Made by a program: the position numbers and the translations under genes. A stretch of 64,000 nucleotides of DNA from Microbacterium ureisolvens (GTDB lineage Bacteria; Actinomycetota; Actinomycetes; Actinomycetales; Microbacteriaceae), in the NCBI RefSeq assembly GCF_015278315.1, contig NZ_JADIJE010000005.1:62001-126000 (forward strand). The letters run 5' to 3'. Shown one piece after another: positions 46,516 through 54,868 of this stretch (the stretch's first letter is position 1; the number at the start of each line of letters is the position of its first letter). The notes beneath the pieces are model-generated. The model saw only the letters and a list, made by a program, of their open reading frames with translations, was not told the DNA's origin and made no database searches.

Positions 46516-46553
46516 TCAGGGGCGCGCGCGGGCGCCGCTAGACTTGGCGCTCT

Positions 46554-46629
46554 GCCGACTTGGCGCAATTGGTAGCGCACCGTACTTGTAATACGGGGGT
46601 TACGGGTTCGAGTCCCGTAGTCGGCTCCA
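46554..46629 (+). tRNA. tRNA-Thr (anticodon UGU)
   Basis: The acceptor stem GCCGACT pairs perfectly with AGTCGGC. The anticodon loop in CGTACTTGTAATACG carries TGT, and the T arm is ACGGGTTCGAGTCCCGT. Discriminator T is followed by an encoded CCA (46627-46629). Confidence 0.96.
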
Positions 46630-46692
46630 CCTGGGCTTTCCCACCCACCCCCCCCGCCCACCGTGCGATCGCGGCTCCCCGCGCACGGCAAG

Positions 46693-47649
46693 ATGGATCG
46701 GGTGACCGCACGCCGCCTGCCCGCCTGGATCGGCCTCGGCGGTGCGGTCCTCATCGGCGTCCTCACCGCCGTGCAGGCGCGCATCAACGGGCAGCTGGGC
46801 GTGCGCCTCGAAGACGGCTTCGCCGCCGCCGTGATCTCGTTCGGCTCCGGACTCGTCGTGCTGATCGTGCTGTCGGTCGCGCTGCCGCAGGGGCGGCGCG
46901 GGTTCAGCGCCCTCGTGACGGGCATGCGCGGCGGAACCATCCCGATTTGGATGCTGTGCGGCGGCGTCGCCGGCGCGCTCTCGGTCGCCACGCAGTCCCT
47001 CGCCGTCGGCATCATCGGGGTCGCGCTGTTCACGGTCGGCGTCGTCGCGGGCCAGACGGTGAGCGGTCTGCTGCTGGACCGCGCCGGCGTCGGGCCCGCG
47101 GGAATCGTCGCGGTCACGCCGGCGCGCCTCGTGGGCGGCGCGCTCGCGATGCTCGCCGCGGGGGTGTCCCTCGCCGGCGGCGTGGATGCGCCGCTCGTGC
47201 TCGTCGTGCTGCCCTTCCTCGTCGGAGCGGGCATCGCCTGGCAGTCGGCGGTGAACGGCCGGCTCCGCCAGCGCGTCGGCACGCCGCTGACCGCGACCCT
47301 CGTGAACTTCATCGGCGGCACGGCCGTGCTCGGGATCGCCGAGCTCATCCACACCGCGGTCGCGGGCTCTCCCACCTCGTACCCCTCCGACCCCTGGCTG
47401 TACCTCGGCGGAGTCATCGGCGTCAGCTACATCTTCCTGGCGGCCGCGCTGGTGCCCTACACCGGGGTGCTGCTGCTCGGCCTCGGCACGGTCGTGGGGC
47501 AGGTCGTCACGTCGGTGATCATCGACGCGCTCTGGCCCACCAGCGCGGCACCGGCGCTGGGCGCGTCGCTGCTCATGTCGACGCTCGCGATCCTCTCGGT
47601 CGTCGTGGCGGCGGTGCCGTGGAGACGGATGCCGCGACCCGGCCGCTGA
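46693..47649 (+). CDS. DMT transporter of the YdcZ (DUF606) family
   Basis: 318 residues from the ATG at 46693; the GTG at 46702 is an alternative. Ten membrane helices in two repeats are visible: GLGGAVLIGVLTAVQARING at the start of the first, and VGAGIAWQSAVNGRLRQRVG in the second, both with the family-typical Q-x-x-x-N-G pattern. It sits directly before the urate-degradation genes on the same strand, 55 nt upstream of the DUF6986 gene, so uptake or export of a purine-breakdown intermediate is a possible role. Confidence 0.85.
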   Translation: MDRVTARRLPAWIGLGGAVLIGVLTAVQARINGQLGVRLEDGFAAAVISFGSGLVVLIVLSVALPQGRRGFSALVTGMRGGTIPIWMLCGGVAGALSVATQSLAVGIIGVALFTVGVVAGQTVSGLLLDRAGVGPAGIVAVTPARLVGGALAMLAAGVSLAGGVDAPLVLVVLPFLVGAGIAWQSAVNGRLRQRVGTPLTATLVNFIGGTAVLGIAELIHTAVAGSPTSYPSDPWLYLGGVIGVSYIFLAAALVPYTGVLLLGLGTVVGQVVTSVIIDALWPTSAAPALGASLLMSTLAILSVVVAAVPWRRMPRPGR

Positions 47650-47704
47650 CGCCTTCCCCCGCGCCCGCTCGCCGCCGGGCGACCGGCGGTGGCATGCTGA
47701 GACC

Positions 47705-49054
47705 GTGCCGAAGGGGCCGCCGCCCAGCCACGACCGCCCGTCGCACGCCGACACGGGCGTACGACCGGTGGGCCGTGCGGGCGGACCGGCCCTCGGTCAG
47801 GTCGACCTCGACCGCCTCGACGGGCTCCTCGCCGCCACGGACCTTCTGCTCGCCCGCGGGTACCCGGGCGACGACGGCACGCGCCAGCCCGTGCACACCG
47901 TCTACGTCCCGGGCGATCGCTACACGCCCGCGCTGCCGCGCGAGTGGGGTGACGCGGCGCTGGCCGCGGTCGCGGCACAGGGTGGCATGGCGGCGGTCGT
48001 CCGCGAACTGGGCGTCCCCGAGGAGCACGGCGCGACGGTCGCCGAGCTCGTCACGGCGAAGCTCACCTCCGAGCCGATCGAGGATCTCCGCCTGGACTTC
48101 GAGGACGGGTACGGCGACCGCGGCGATGCCGAAGAAGACGCCGACGTCGTCCGCGCGACGGAGCGCCTCGCCGAGGCCCGCAGCCGGGGAACGGCGCCGG
48201 CGTTCTTCGGCATCCGGTTCAAGGGGCTCGAGGCGCGGACGCGGGGTCGCGGCATCCGTTCTCTCGATCTCTTCCTCACGACGCTGCACGACGCGGCCGG
48301 GCCGGTCGACGCGGTCAGGCTGACGCTGCCGAAGGTGAGCACGGTCGCGCAGGTCAGAGCGATGGCGGAGCTGTGCGGGCGGTTCGAGCAGCGTCTCGGG
48401 TGGGGCGTCGGAACCCTGAGGTTCGAGATGCAGGTCGAGACGCCGCAGATCGTGCTCGGTGCCGACGGCTCATCGCCCCTGGCCGCCGCGATCCACGCCG
48501 CCGAGGGGCGGGTGAGCGGGCTGCACTACGGCACCTACGACTACAGCGCGGCTCTGGGCATCGCGCCGGCATATCAGGCGATGGATCATCCCGCGGCCGA
48601 TCACGCCAAGAGCGTCATGCAGGTGGCCGCTGCGCAGACGGGCGTGCGGCTGTCCGACGGATCGACGAACGTCCTGCCGGTTGGCGACGCGGAGGCGGTC
48701 CGCGCGGCCTGGCGGTCGAGTGCGCGGCTCGTCCGCCGATCGCTCGAGCGCGGCTTCTTCCAGGGCTGGGACCTGCACCCGGCGCAGCTCGTGCCGCGGT
48801 TCGTCGCCGACTTCCTGTTCTATCGGGAGGGGTTCGGGCCGGCGGCGGCGCGTCTGCGCGCCTACGCGGACGGCGCCGACACCGGCGTGCTGGACGAGCC
48901 CGCGACCGCCCGCGCGCTGGGCGCCTTCCTCTCCCGCGCCCTGGCCTGCGGGGCGGTCAGCGAGACGGAGGCCCGCCAGGCGGCCGGCCTCGATCGCGCC
49001 GCCCTCGCCGCCCTCGCCCGTCCGCCGTCCGCCGTCACCGAGGAGACCCGATGA
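47705..49054 (+). CDS. DUF6986 aldolase-like (HpcH/HpaI/CitE-fold) protein of the purine-catabolic cluster
   Basis: 449 residues from the GTG at 47705. The CitE-like TIM-barrel features are DLRLDFEDGYGDRGDAEEDA (acidic metal site), LRFEMQVETPQIVLG and GLHYGTYDYSAALGIA. The end is helical. Members of this family sit with allantoin and ureidoglycine genes in many actinobacteria, but I know of no proven reaction. Its stop overlaps the next start (ATGA), indicating tight co-expression. A role in glyoxylate or ureidoglycolate disposal is plausible inference. Confidence 0.78.
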   Translation: MPKGPPPSHDRPSHADTGVRPVGRAGGPALGQVDLDRLDGLLAATDLLLARGYPGDDGTRQPVHTVYVPGDRYTPALPREWGDAALAAVAAQGGMAAVVRELGVPEEHGATVAELVTAKLTSEPIEDLRLDFEDGYGDRGDAEEDADVVRATERLAEARSRGTAPAFFGIRFKGLEARTRGRGIRSLDLFLTTLHDAAGPVDAVRLTLPKVSTVAQVRAMAELCGRFEQRLGWGVGTLRFEMQVETPQIVLGADGSSPLAAAIHAAEGRVSGLHYGTYDYSAALGIAPAYQAMDHPAADHAKSVMQVAAAQTGVRLSDGSTNVLPVGDAEAVRAAWRSSARLVRRSLERGFFQGWDLHPAQLVPRFVADFLFYREGFGPAAARLRAYADGADTGVLDEPATARALGAFLSRALACGAVSETEARQAAGLDRAALAALARPPSAVTEETR

Positions 49055-49863
49055 GCTACCACACGCCGCGGGGCGGCCTGCCGTCGCAGACCGAACTCCT
49101 GACCGATCGCGCCGTCGTGAAGCAGGCGTACACGTTCATCCCCAAGGGCGTGCTGCGCGACATCGTGACCAGCAGGCTGCCGGGCTTCGCCGACACGAGG
49201 GCGTGGATCCTCGCCCGTCCCATCGCGGGGTCGGCGACGACGTTCGCGCAGCTGATCGTCGAGATCTCACCCGGCGGCAGCGCCGACACCCCTGAGCGCG
49301 AAAGCGGCGTCGAAGGTGTCGTGTTCGTCACCGACGGCGCCCTCACGCTGACGATCTCGGGCGAGCGACACGTGCTCGAGGCGGGCGGGTACGCGTTCCT
49401 CGCGCCCGGCGCCGAGTGGACGCTGGCGAACCGGAGCGACAGGCCGGTGACTTTCCACTGGATCCGCAAGGCGTACGAGGTCGTGGAGGGCGTCGCGGCC
49501 CCGACGTCGTTCGTGTCGCGCGACCAGGACGTCCAGCCGCAGCCGATGCCCGGCACCGACGGCGCCTGGGCGACGACCCGGTTCGTCGATCCCGACGACC
49601 TGTCGCACGACATGCACGTCAACATCGTGACGTTCCAGCCCGGCGGGGTGATCCCGTTCGCCGAGACCCACGTGATGGAGCACGGGCTCTACGTGCTGCA
49701 GGGCAAGGCGGTCTACCGCCTCAACGACGACTGGGTGGAATGCGAGGCCGGCGACTACATGCTGCTGCGGGCGTTCTGCCCGCAGGCCTGCTACGCCGGC
49801 GGTCCGGAGCCGTTCCGCTACCTGCTCTACAAGGACGTCAACCGCCAGATCCGGCTGATTTGA
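49051..49863 (+). CDS. (S)-ureidoglycine aminohydrolase (bicupin)
   Basis: 270 residues forming two cupin domains. The second carries the manganese-ligand pattern ETHVMEHGLYVLQGKAVYRL with late Gln/Glu partners, followed by LRAFCPQACYAGGPEPFRYL, all typical of YlbA/UGHY. It removes ammonia from (S)-ureidoglycine to give ureidoglycolate after allantoate is hydrolysed. It precedes allantoinase by 17 nt. The allantoate amidohydrolase needed to produce its substrate is not in the window. Confidence 0.9.
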   Translation: MSYHTPRGGLPSQTELLTDRAVVKQAYTFIPKGVLRDIVTSRLPGFADTRAWILARPIAGSATTFAQLIVEISPGGSADTPERESGVEGVVFVTDGALTLTISGERHVLEAGGYAFLAPGAEWTLANRSDRPVTFHWIRKAYEVVEGVAAPTSFVSRDQDVQPQPMPGTDGAWATTRFVDPDDLSHDMHVNIVTFQPGGVIPFAETHVMEHGLYVLQGKAVYRLNDDWVECEAGDYMLLRAFCPQACYAGGPEPFRYLLYKDVNRQIRLI

Positions 49864-49880
49864 CCGGCTGAGGAGGGGGA

Positions 49881-51233
49881 ATGACGGACGAGCGGATGCC
49901 GGAGCACGACCTGGTCGTCCGCGGCCGGCGCGTGCTCGTGCGGGGCGCCTTCAAGCCGTGCGAGGTCGGCATCACTCGGGGTGCGATCGTCGCCGTCGAG
50001 CCGCTCGGTGCTGGACTCCGGGGGAGTGAGGTGGTGTCGCTGCGCGACGACGAGACGCTCCTTCCCGGTCTCGTCGACACGCACGTGCACGTCAACGAGC
50101 CCGGTCGCACGGAGTGGGAGGGGTTCGCCTCGGCCACGAAGGCCGCCGCGGCGGGCGGCGTGACGACCATCATCGACATGCCGCTGAACAGCATCCCGCC
50201 GACGATCTCGCTCGACGCGCTCGAGCGCAAGCGACGCGCCGCGCGCGATCAGGTGTTCGTCGACGTGGGCTTCTGGGGCGGCGCGGTGCCCGGAAACATC
50301 GGCGCCCTGCGCGCCATCCACGATGACGGCGTGTTCGGCTTCAAGTGCTTCCTCGTGCCGTCGGGGGTCGACGAGTTCCCCGCGCTCGGCGCCGCCGACC
50401 TGGAGCACGCCATGGCGGAGCTCGCCCGGTTCGACGGCGTGCTCCTCGTGCATGCGGAGGACGCGGCGACGATCGCCGGGGCGCCCGCCGGTGGAGGCCG
50501 CGGGTACGAGCGGTTCCTGGCGTCTCGCCCGCGGCTCGCCGAGGACCGCGCCATCGCACAGGTCGTGGAGTGCGCGCGACGGACCGGCGCCCGGGCCCAC
50601 ATCGTGCATCTCTCGTCGTCCGACGCACTCCCGCTGATCGCCGAGGCCAAGCGCTCGGGCGTGCGCGTGACGGTGGAGACCTGTCCGCACTATCTGACCC
50701 TGCGGTCGGAGGACATCGCCGACGGAGCCACTGCGTGCAAATGCTGTCCGCCCGTGCGCGAGGGCGCGAATCGGGATCTGCTGTGGCAGGGGCTCCTCGA
50801 GGGGATCATCGACGCGGTCGTCAGCGACCACTCGCCGTCCACCGCCGATCTCAAGGACCTCGAGAACGGCGACTTCGCGGCGGCGTGGGGCGGTATCGCC
50901 TCGCTCCAGCTGGGCATGCCGCTGGTGTGGAACCACGCTCGGGGGCGCGGCATCCCGCTCGAGAAGGTCGTCGAATGGATGTCGGCGCGTCCGGCCGCGC
51001 TCGCCGCCCTCGCCCGCAAGGGCAGGATCGAGCCCGGTGCTGACGCCGACCTGTCGGTGTTCGCGCCCGACGAACGATTCGTCGTCCACGCCGACCGGCT
51101 GCTGCACAAGAACCCCGTCTGCCCGTACGACGGCTGGTCGCTCACCGGCGTCGTGCGCGACACCTTCGTGCGCGGCGAGCGGGTCGACTTCGCCGAGCCG
51201 CGCGGGCGGCTGCTGCGCCGAGGAGCCGCCTGA
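49881..51233 (+). CDS. allB: Allantoinase
   Basis: 450 residues of the amidohydrolase fold. The metal ligands His68 and His70 lie in DTHVHVNEPGRTEWEGF, the carboxylated lysine is Lys155 in GFKCFLVPSGVDEFP, and the remaining ligands lie in HIVHLSS and SDHSPST. It opens allantoin to allantoate. The context (ureidoglycine aminohydrolase before it, urate genes after it) distinguishes it from dihydroorotase and hydantoinase. Confidence 0.95.
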   Translation: MTDERMPEHDLVVRGRRVLVRGAFKPCEVGITRGAIVAVEPLGAGLRGSEVVSLRDDETLLPGLVDTHVHVNEPGRTEWEGFASATKAAAAGGVTTIIDMPLNSIPPTISLDALERKRRAARDQVFVDVGFWGGAVPGNIGALRAIHDDGVFGFKCFLVPSGVDEFPALGAADLEHAMAELARFDGVLLVHAEDAATIAGAPAGGGRGYERFLASRPRLAEDRAIAQVVECARRTGARAHIVHLSSSDALPLIAEAKRSGVRVTVETCPHYLTLRSEDIADGATACKCCPPVREGANRDLLWQGLLEGIIDAVVSDHSPSTADLKDLENGDFAAAWGGIASLQLGMPLVWNHARGRGIPLEKVVEWMSARPAALAALARKGRIEPGADADLSVFAPDERFVVHADRLLHKNPVCPYDGWSLTGVVRDTFVRGERVDFAEPRGRLLRRGAA

Positions 51234-51414
51234 AGCTCGCGGGGCTCCGCATCAGCGACGCAGACGATCGGATGGGGGTGCGGCGACTCGTCCGTGCCCC
51301 TGACGACTTGCCGAGCGTCGGTCGTGCGTCGAAGATCGAGAGGCGGCGTCCGCGCATCGGGGAGGCACCCGATCGATGACACCGCCGCAAGACCGATCGA
51401 AGGGGACGCCGCCC

Positions 51415-51903
51415 ATGGCCGATGACATCCGACCGCAGAACACCGCGCTGAGGAGCGGCGACCCGAACCCGGGCTTCGCGCTGCCGGACTCCACCGGCGC
51501 CGTGGTGCGGCCGGAGGATTTCGCGGGCCGCCGCCTGGTGGTGTACTTCTACCCGGCAGCCTTCACGCCGGGCTGCACGACCGAGGCCTGCGACTTCCGC
51601 GACAACCTGGCGTCGCTGCAGGCGGCCGGGGTGGCCGTCGTCGGCATCTCGCCCGACTCGGTCGAGCGGCTCGCGGAATGGGCCGAGGCCGAGCAGCTGC
51701 AGTTCCCGCTCCTCTCGGACGAGGATCACGCCGTGGCGGAGGCGTGGGGCGCGTGGGGCACGAAGGTCGTCGGCGGCGAGGAGCGTGTCGGTCTCATCCG
51801 CTCGACGTTCGTGCTCGAACCCGACGGCACCGTCCAGTCCGCCGAGTACCGCGTCGACCCGAACGGCCACGTCGATCGGCTCCGGGCGCAGCTCGCCGCC
51901 TGA
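51415..51903 (+). CDS. bcp: Bacterioferritin-comigratory-type peroxiredoxin
   Basis: 162 residues from the ATG at 51415 (AAGGGGACGCC upstream; an in-frame ATG at 51376 is the alternative). The peroxidatic Cys54 is in FTPGCTTEAC, with Cys59 five residues later as the likely resolving cysteine. It reduces hydrogen and organic peroxides via thioredoxin. It lies between allantoinase and OHCU decarboxylase, inside the urate pathway; since urate oxidase releases hydrogen peroxide, local detoxification is a sensible role. Confidence 0.93.
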   Translation: MADDIRPQNTALRSGDPNPGFALPDSTGAVVRPEDFAGRRLVVYFYPAAFTPGCTTEACDFRDNLASLQAAGVAVVGISPDSVERLAEWAEAEQLQFPLLSDEDHAVAEAWGAWGTKVVGGEERVGLIRSTFVLEPDGTVQSAEYRVDPNGHVDRLRAQLAA

Positions 51904-51926
51904 GTCCACCCCAGGTCGATGCAGCG

Positions 51927-52424
51927 ATGAAGCTGGAGGCGTTCAACCGGCTCGACGCCGGATCGGCGCGAGAGGCCGTGCGCCCCTGCGTCGACATCGA
52001 CCGCTGGATCGACGCGCTCGTCGCGGGCCGGCCGTATCGCGACCGCGACGCGCTTCGGGAGGCGGCTCGCACCGCCGCTTCCCCCTGGACGGCCGACGAG
52101 ATCGACCACGCGCTCTCGCATCACCCGCGCATCGGCGAACGGCCCACCGGCACGAGCGCCGAAGCATCGCTCTCCCGCTCGGAGCAGGCGGGCCTGGGCG
52201 CGACCGCGGACGCGACCGCGGTCGCGCTCGCTGCCGGCAACCGCGCCTACGAGGAGAGGTTCTCGCGGGTGTTCCTCATCCGCGCCGCCGGCCGCAGCGC
52301 GCCGGAGATCCTCGCAGGGCTCACCGCCCGGCTGGAGCACACTGAGGACGAGGAGATCGCCGTCGTGGCCGACGAGCTGCGTCAGATCGCCGTCCTCCGA
52401 CTGGAAGGGATCATCGAGCCATGA
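51927..52424 (+). CDS. uraD: 2-oxo-4-hydroxy-4-carboxy-5-ureidoimidazoline (OHCU) decarboxylase
   Basis: 165 residues, start ATG at 51927. The catalytic histidine lies in SHHPRIGERP (His66), with the family's E-RFSRVFLIRAAGRSAPEIL and late RLEHTEDEEI stretch. It decarboxylates OHCU to S-allantoin, the last step before allantoinase. It overlaps the uraH start by 4 bp. Confidence 0.95.
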   Translation: MKLEAFNRLDAGSAREAVRPCVDIDRWIDALVAGRPYRDRDALREAARTAASPWTADEIDHALSHHPRIGERPTGTSAEASLSRSEQAGLGATADATAVALAAGNRAYEERFSRVFLIRAAGRSAPEILAGLTARLEHTEDEEIAVVADELRQIAVLRLEGIIEP

Positions 52425-52747
52425 GCCAGGTCACCACCCACGTGCTGGACGCCGCGCTCGGGGGCCCGGCCCGGGGCGTCGGCGTCGTGCTCAGCCGCAC
52501 CGACGGCAGCGAGGTGGCCTCTGGCGTCACCGACGACGCCGGACGCATCGCCGACCTCGGTCCCGACGGCCTCGACGCCGGCACGTACCGGCTGACGTTC
52601 GCCACGGGCGAGTACTTCTCCGCCACGGGCCGCGCCACCTTCTACCCGGTCGTGTCCATCGACTTCGCCGTCGCGGACGCCGGTGAGCACTACCACGTGC
52701 CGCTCCTGCTCAGCCCGTTCGCCTACTCCACGTATCGGGGGAACTGA
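52421..52747 (+). CDS. uraH: 5-Hydroxyisourate hydrolase (transthyretin-like)
   Basis: 108 residues. The hallmarks are the N-terminal THVLDAALGGPARGV with its catalytic His, the middle HYHVPLLLSPF, and the C-terminal YRGN. The usual ending is YRGS, so the last residue is a conservative variant. It hydrolyses 5-hydroxyisourate to OHCU. It is the middle of uraD-uraH-uricase. Confidence 0.96.
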   Translation: MSQVTTHVLDAALGGPARGVGVVLSRTDGSEVASGVTDDAGRIADLGPDGLDAGTYRLTFATGEYFSATGRATFYPVVSIDFAVADAGEHYHVPLLLSPFAYSTYRGN

Positions 52748-52749
52748 CG

Positions 52750-53649
52750 ATGCCGGGGCCCGCCGCCGTGCTCGGGGAGAACCAGTACGGCAAGGCGCAG
52801 GTGCGGCTCGTCCGGATCGACCGCGGCACAGCGCGCCATCAGATCACCGACCTGAACGTCACCTCGCAGCTGCGCGGCGACTTCGCCGCCGCTCACACCG
52901 CCGGCGACAACGCCGCCGTGATCGCCACAGACACGCAGAAGAACACCGTGTACGCCTTCGCGCGCGACGGCGTGGGCACGCCCGAGGAGTTCCTGCTGCG
53001 GCTGGGCCGCCACTTCACCGGCGAGTTCGCCTGGGTCACCGGCGGCCGGTGGGAGGCCGAGCAGTACAGCTGGAGCCGCATCGCGGTCGCCGGCGAGGAG
53101 CACGACCATGCCTTCGTGCGCGGTGGAACCGAGACGCGCACCGCGGTGGTCGTCTTCACGGACGGCGAGCCCACCGTCGTGGCGGGCCTCAAGGATCTGG
53201 CGGTGCTGAGGTCGACCGGCTCCGAGTTCCGCGGGTTCGTGCGCGACAGGTACACGACCCTCGCCGAGACCGGCGACCGGATCCTCGCGACGTCGGTCAC
53301 GGCTCGCTGGCGGTACAACCGCACGGACGTCGACTACGACGACGCCTTCGCCCGGGTGCGCCGCGAGATGCTGGAGGCCTTCGCGCAGACGCATTCGCTC
53401 GCCCTCCAGCAGACGCTCTACGAGATGGGCAGGCGAGTGCTGGGGCAGTGCGCCGAGGTCGACGAGATCAGGTTCTCGATGCCGAACCTCCACCACTTCG
53501 CGGTCGACCTGGCTCCGTTCGGCCTGGACAACCCCGGTGAGGTCTTCTTCGCGGCCGACCGGCCCTACGGGCTGATCGAGGCGTCCGTGCTGCGCGAGGG
53601 CGTCGCCGCCCATCACCCGGTCTGGGAGAGCGTCACGGGCTTCTGCTGA
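52750..53649 (+). CDS. Urate oxidase (uricase, factor-independent)
   Basis: 299 residues. The tunnel-fold signatures are ENQYGKAQVRLV with the catalytic Lys15, ATDTQKNTVYAFA with the paired Thr, and SMPNLHHFAVDL near the end. It oxidises urate to 5-hydroxyisourate with release of hydrogen peroxide, without cofactor or metal. It starts 2 nt after uraH and ends the cluster. Confidence 0.96.
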   Translation: MPGPAAVLGENQYGKAQVRLVRIDRGTARHQITDLNVTSQLRGDFAAAHTAGDNAAVIATDTQKNTVYAFARDGVGTPEEFLLRLGRHFTGEFAWVTGGRWEAEQYSWSRIAVAGEEHDHAFVRGGTETRTAVVVFTDGEPTVVAGLKDLAVLRSTGSEFRGFVRDRYTTLAETGDRILATSVTARWRYNRTDVDYDDAFARVRREMLEAFAQTHSLALQQTLYEMGRRVLGQCAEVDEIRFSMPNLHHFAVDLAPFGLDNPGEVFFAADRPYGLIEASVLREGVAAHHPVWESVTGFC

Positions 53650-53700
53650 GCGCTCGGCTTCACGCGAGGCTGGGGCGGTCTGCCGTCGTGATCCTGCCGG

Positions 53701-54237
53701 TCAGGGCATACGGCTGACGAACTTGTGCGCGTCGATGCCCTTGCGCCGCGAGGTGCGCGAGCTCTTCGGCTTTCCGCCGACGTACAGCCAGCCCAGGAGC
53801 TCCTCGTTCTTCTTCAGCCCGTGGGCCTTGGCGACGGCCTTGGCGCGGGTGTAATGGCCGGTGCGCCAGATGACGCCCCAGCCCGCCTCGTCCAGCAGCA
53901 GGCTGAGCACGTGGGCGACGCCGGAGGCGACAGCCTCCTGCTCCCACGCCGGAACCTTGTGGCTCTTGCGGTGCGTGAACACGACGGCGACGAGCAGCGG
54001 CGCACGCAGCGGTTTCGAGGAGGATCCCTTCTCGCCCTCGGCCTTGTTGATCGCCCGGCCGAGCCGCTCCCGGTCGGCGCCGCGAAGCTCGATGAGCCGC
54101 CACGGCTTGAGCGACGAATGATCCGCCACGCGGCCGGCGGCGGCGACGAGATCCAGCAGCTCCTGATGGCTCGGCGCCTCGTCGGTGACCTTCGACCACG
54201 ATCGCCGCGAGAGCGCGGCGTCCCGTGCGCCGTGCAT
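53701..54237 (-). CDS. Nitroreductase-family flavoprotein
   Basis: 178 residues. The FMN-binding core is recognisable from RRSWSKVTDEAP at the N terminus, AGRVADHSSLKPWRLIELRG, and the late LLGWLYVGG. Proteins of this group reduce quinones, nitro compounds or flavins with NAD(P)H. Its ATG overlaps the msrB stop by one base (TGATG), so the two are co-translated, suggesting an oxidative-stress setting. It is convergent with urate oxidase. Confidence 0.88.
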   Translation of the reverse strand: MHGARDAALSRRSWSKVTDEAPSHQELLDLVAAAGRVADHSSLKPWRLIELRGADRERLGRAINKAEGEKGSSSKPLRAPLLVAVVFTHRKSHKVPAWEQEAVASGVAHVLSLLLDEAGWGVIWRTGHYTRAKAVAKAHGLKKNEELLGWLYVGGKPKSSRTSRRKGIDAHKFVSRMP

Positions 54238-54653
54238 CAGGCGCCCTGGCCGTCGGTGCCGGGGGTGAACTGCAGCGAGATCGAGTTCATGCAGTAGCGG
54301 TCGCCGGTCGGCGTGCCGAACCCGTCGGGGAAGACGTGTCCGAGGTGCGAGCCGCAATTCGCGCAGCGCACCTCGGTGCGCACCATGCCGTGGCTGTTGT
54401 CTTCGATGAGTTCGACCGCCTCGGGACGGATCGACTCGTAGAAGCTCGGCCAGCCGCAGTGCGAGTCGAACTTCGTGCCGCTGCGGAACAGCTCGGCGCC
54501 GCACGCCGCGCACGTGTAGAGGCCGGCGCGCTGCTCGTCGAGCAGTTCACCGGTCCAGGGCCGCTCGGTGCCGGCTTGACGCAGCACCGCGTACTGGTCG
54601 GGCGTCAGCTCTTCGCGCCACTGTGCGTCGCTCTTGTCGACGGCGTAGGTCAT
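54237..54653 (-). CDS. msrB: Methionine-R-sulfoxide reductase B
   Basis: 138 residues with GAGGAGGAACC before the ATG. The zinc-binding CAAC and CANC pairs are present, along with the GWPSF core and the catalytic cysteine in DRYCMNSISL. It repairs oxidised methionine (R-epimer) in proteins. It is first in a two-gene operon with the nitroreductase. Confidence 0.97.
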   Translation of the reverse strand: MTYAVDKSDAQWREELTPDQYAVLRQAGTERPWTGELLDEQRAGLYTCAACGAELFRSGTKFDSHCGWPSFYESIRPEAVELIEDNSHGMVRTEVRCANCGSHLGHVFPDGFGTPTGDRYCMNSISLQFTPGTDGQGA

Positions 54654-54734
54654 GGTTCCTCCTCGGCCGGGTCTCCGGGCACCCTCCATTCAACCTCAGC
54701 CGCCTGCAGGTCGGGTCGTCGCGGCGTCATCCGG

Positions 54735-54823
54735 CCGCTCTGCCCGTGAGACGACAGCCGGCGGACGAGACGCCGGGGGAGGCCCACGGTCTCATCCGCC
54801 GACTGTCGTCTCACGGAGAGCGG
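54735..54823. repeat. Palindromic intergenic repeat upstream of the DUF2332 gene
   Basis: CCGTGAGACGACAG (54744-54757) is the reverse complement of 54803-54816; flanking CCGCTCT (54735-54741) and AGAGCGG (54817-54823) extend the stem, and inner GGCGGA/TCCGCC arms continue it. The phrase CCGGGGGAGGCCCA recurs twice in and after it. It is a large REP-like hairpin, different in sequence from that at 42752. Confidence 0.85.
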
Positions 54824-54868
54824 GATGGTGCCGGGGAGGCCCAACGGCGGGTGGGGGAGGATAGCGGG

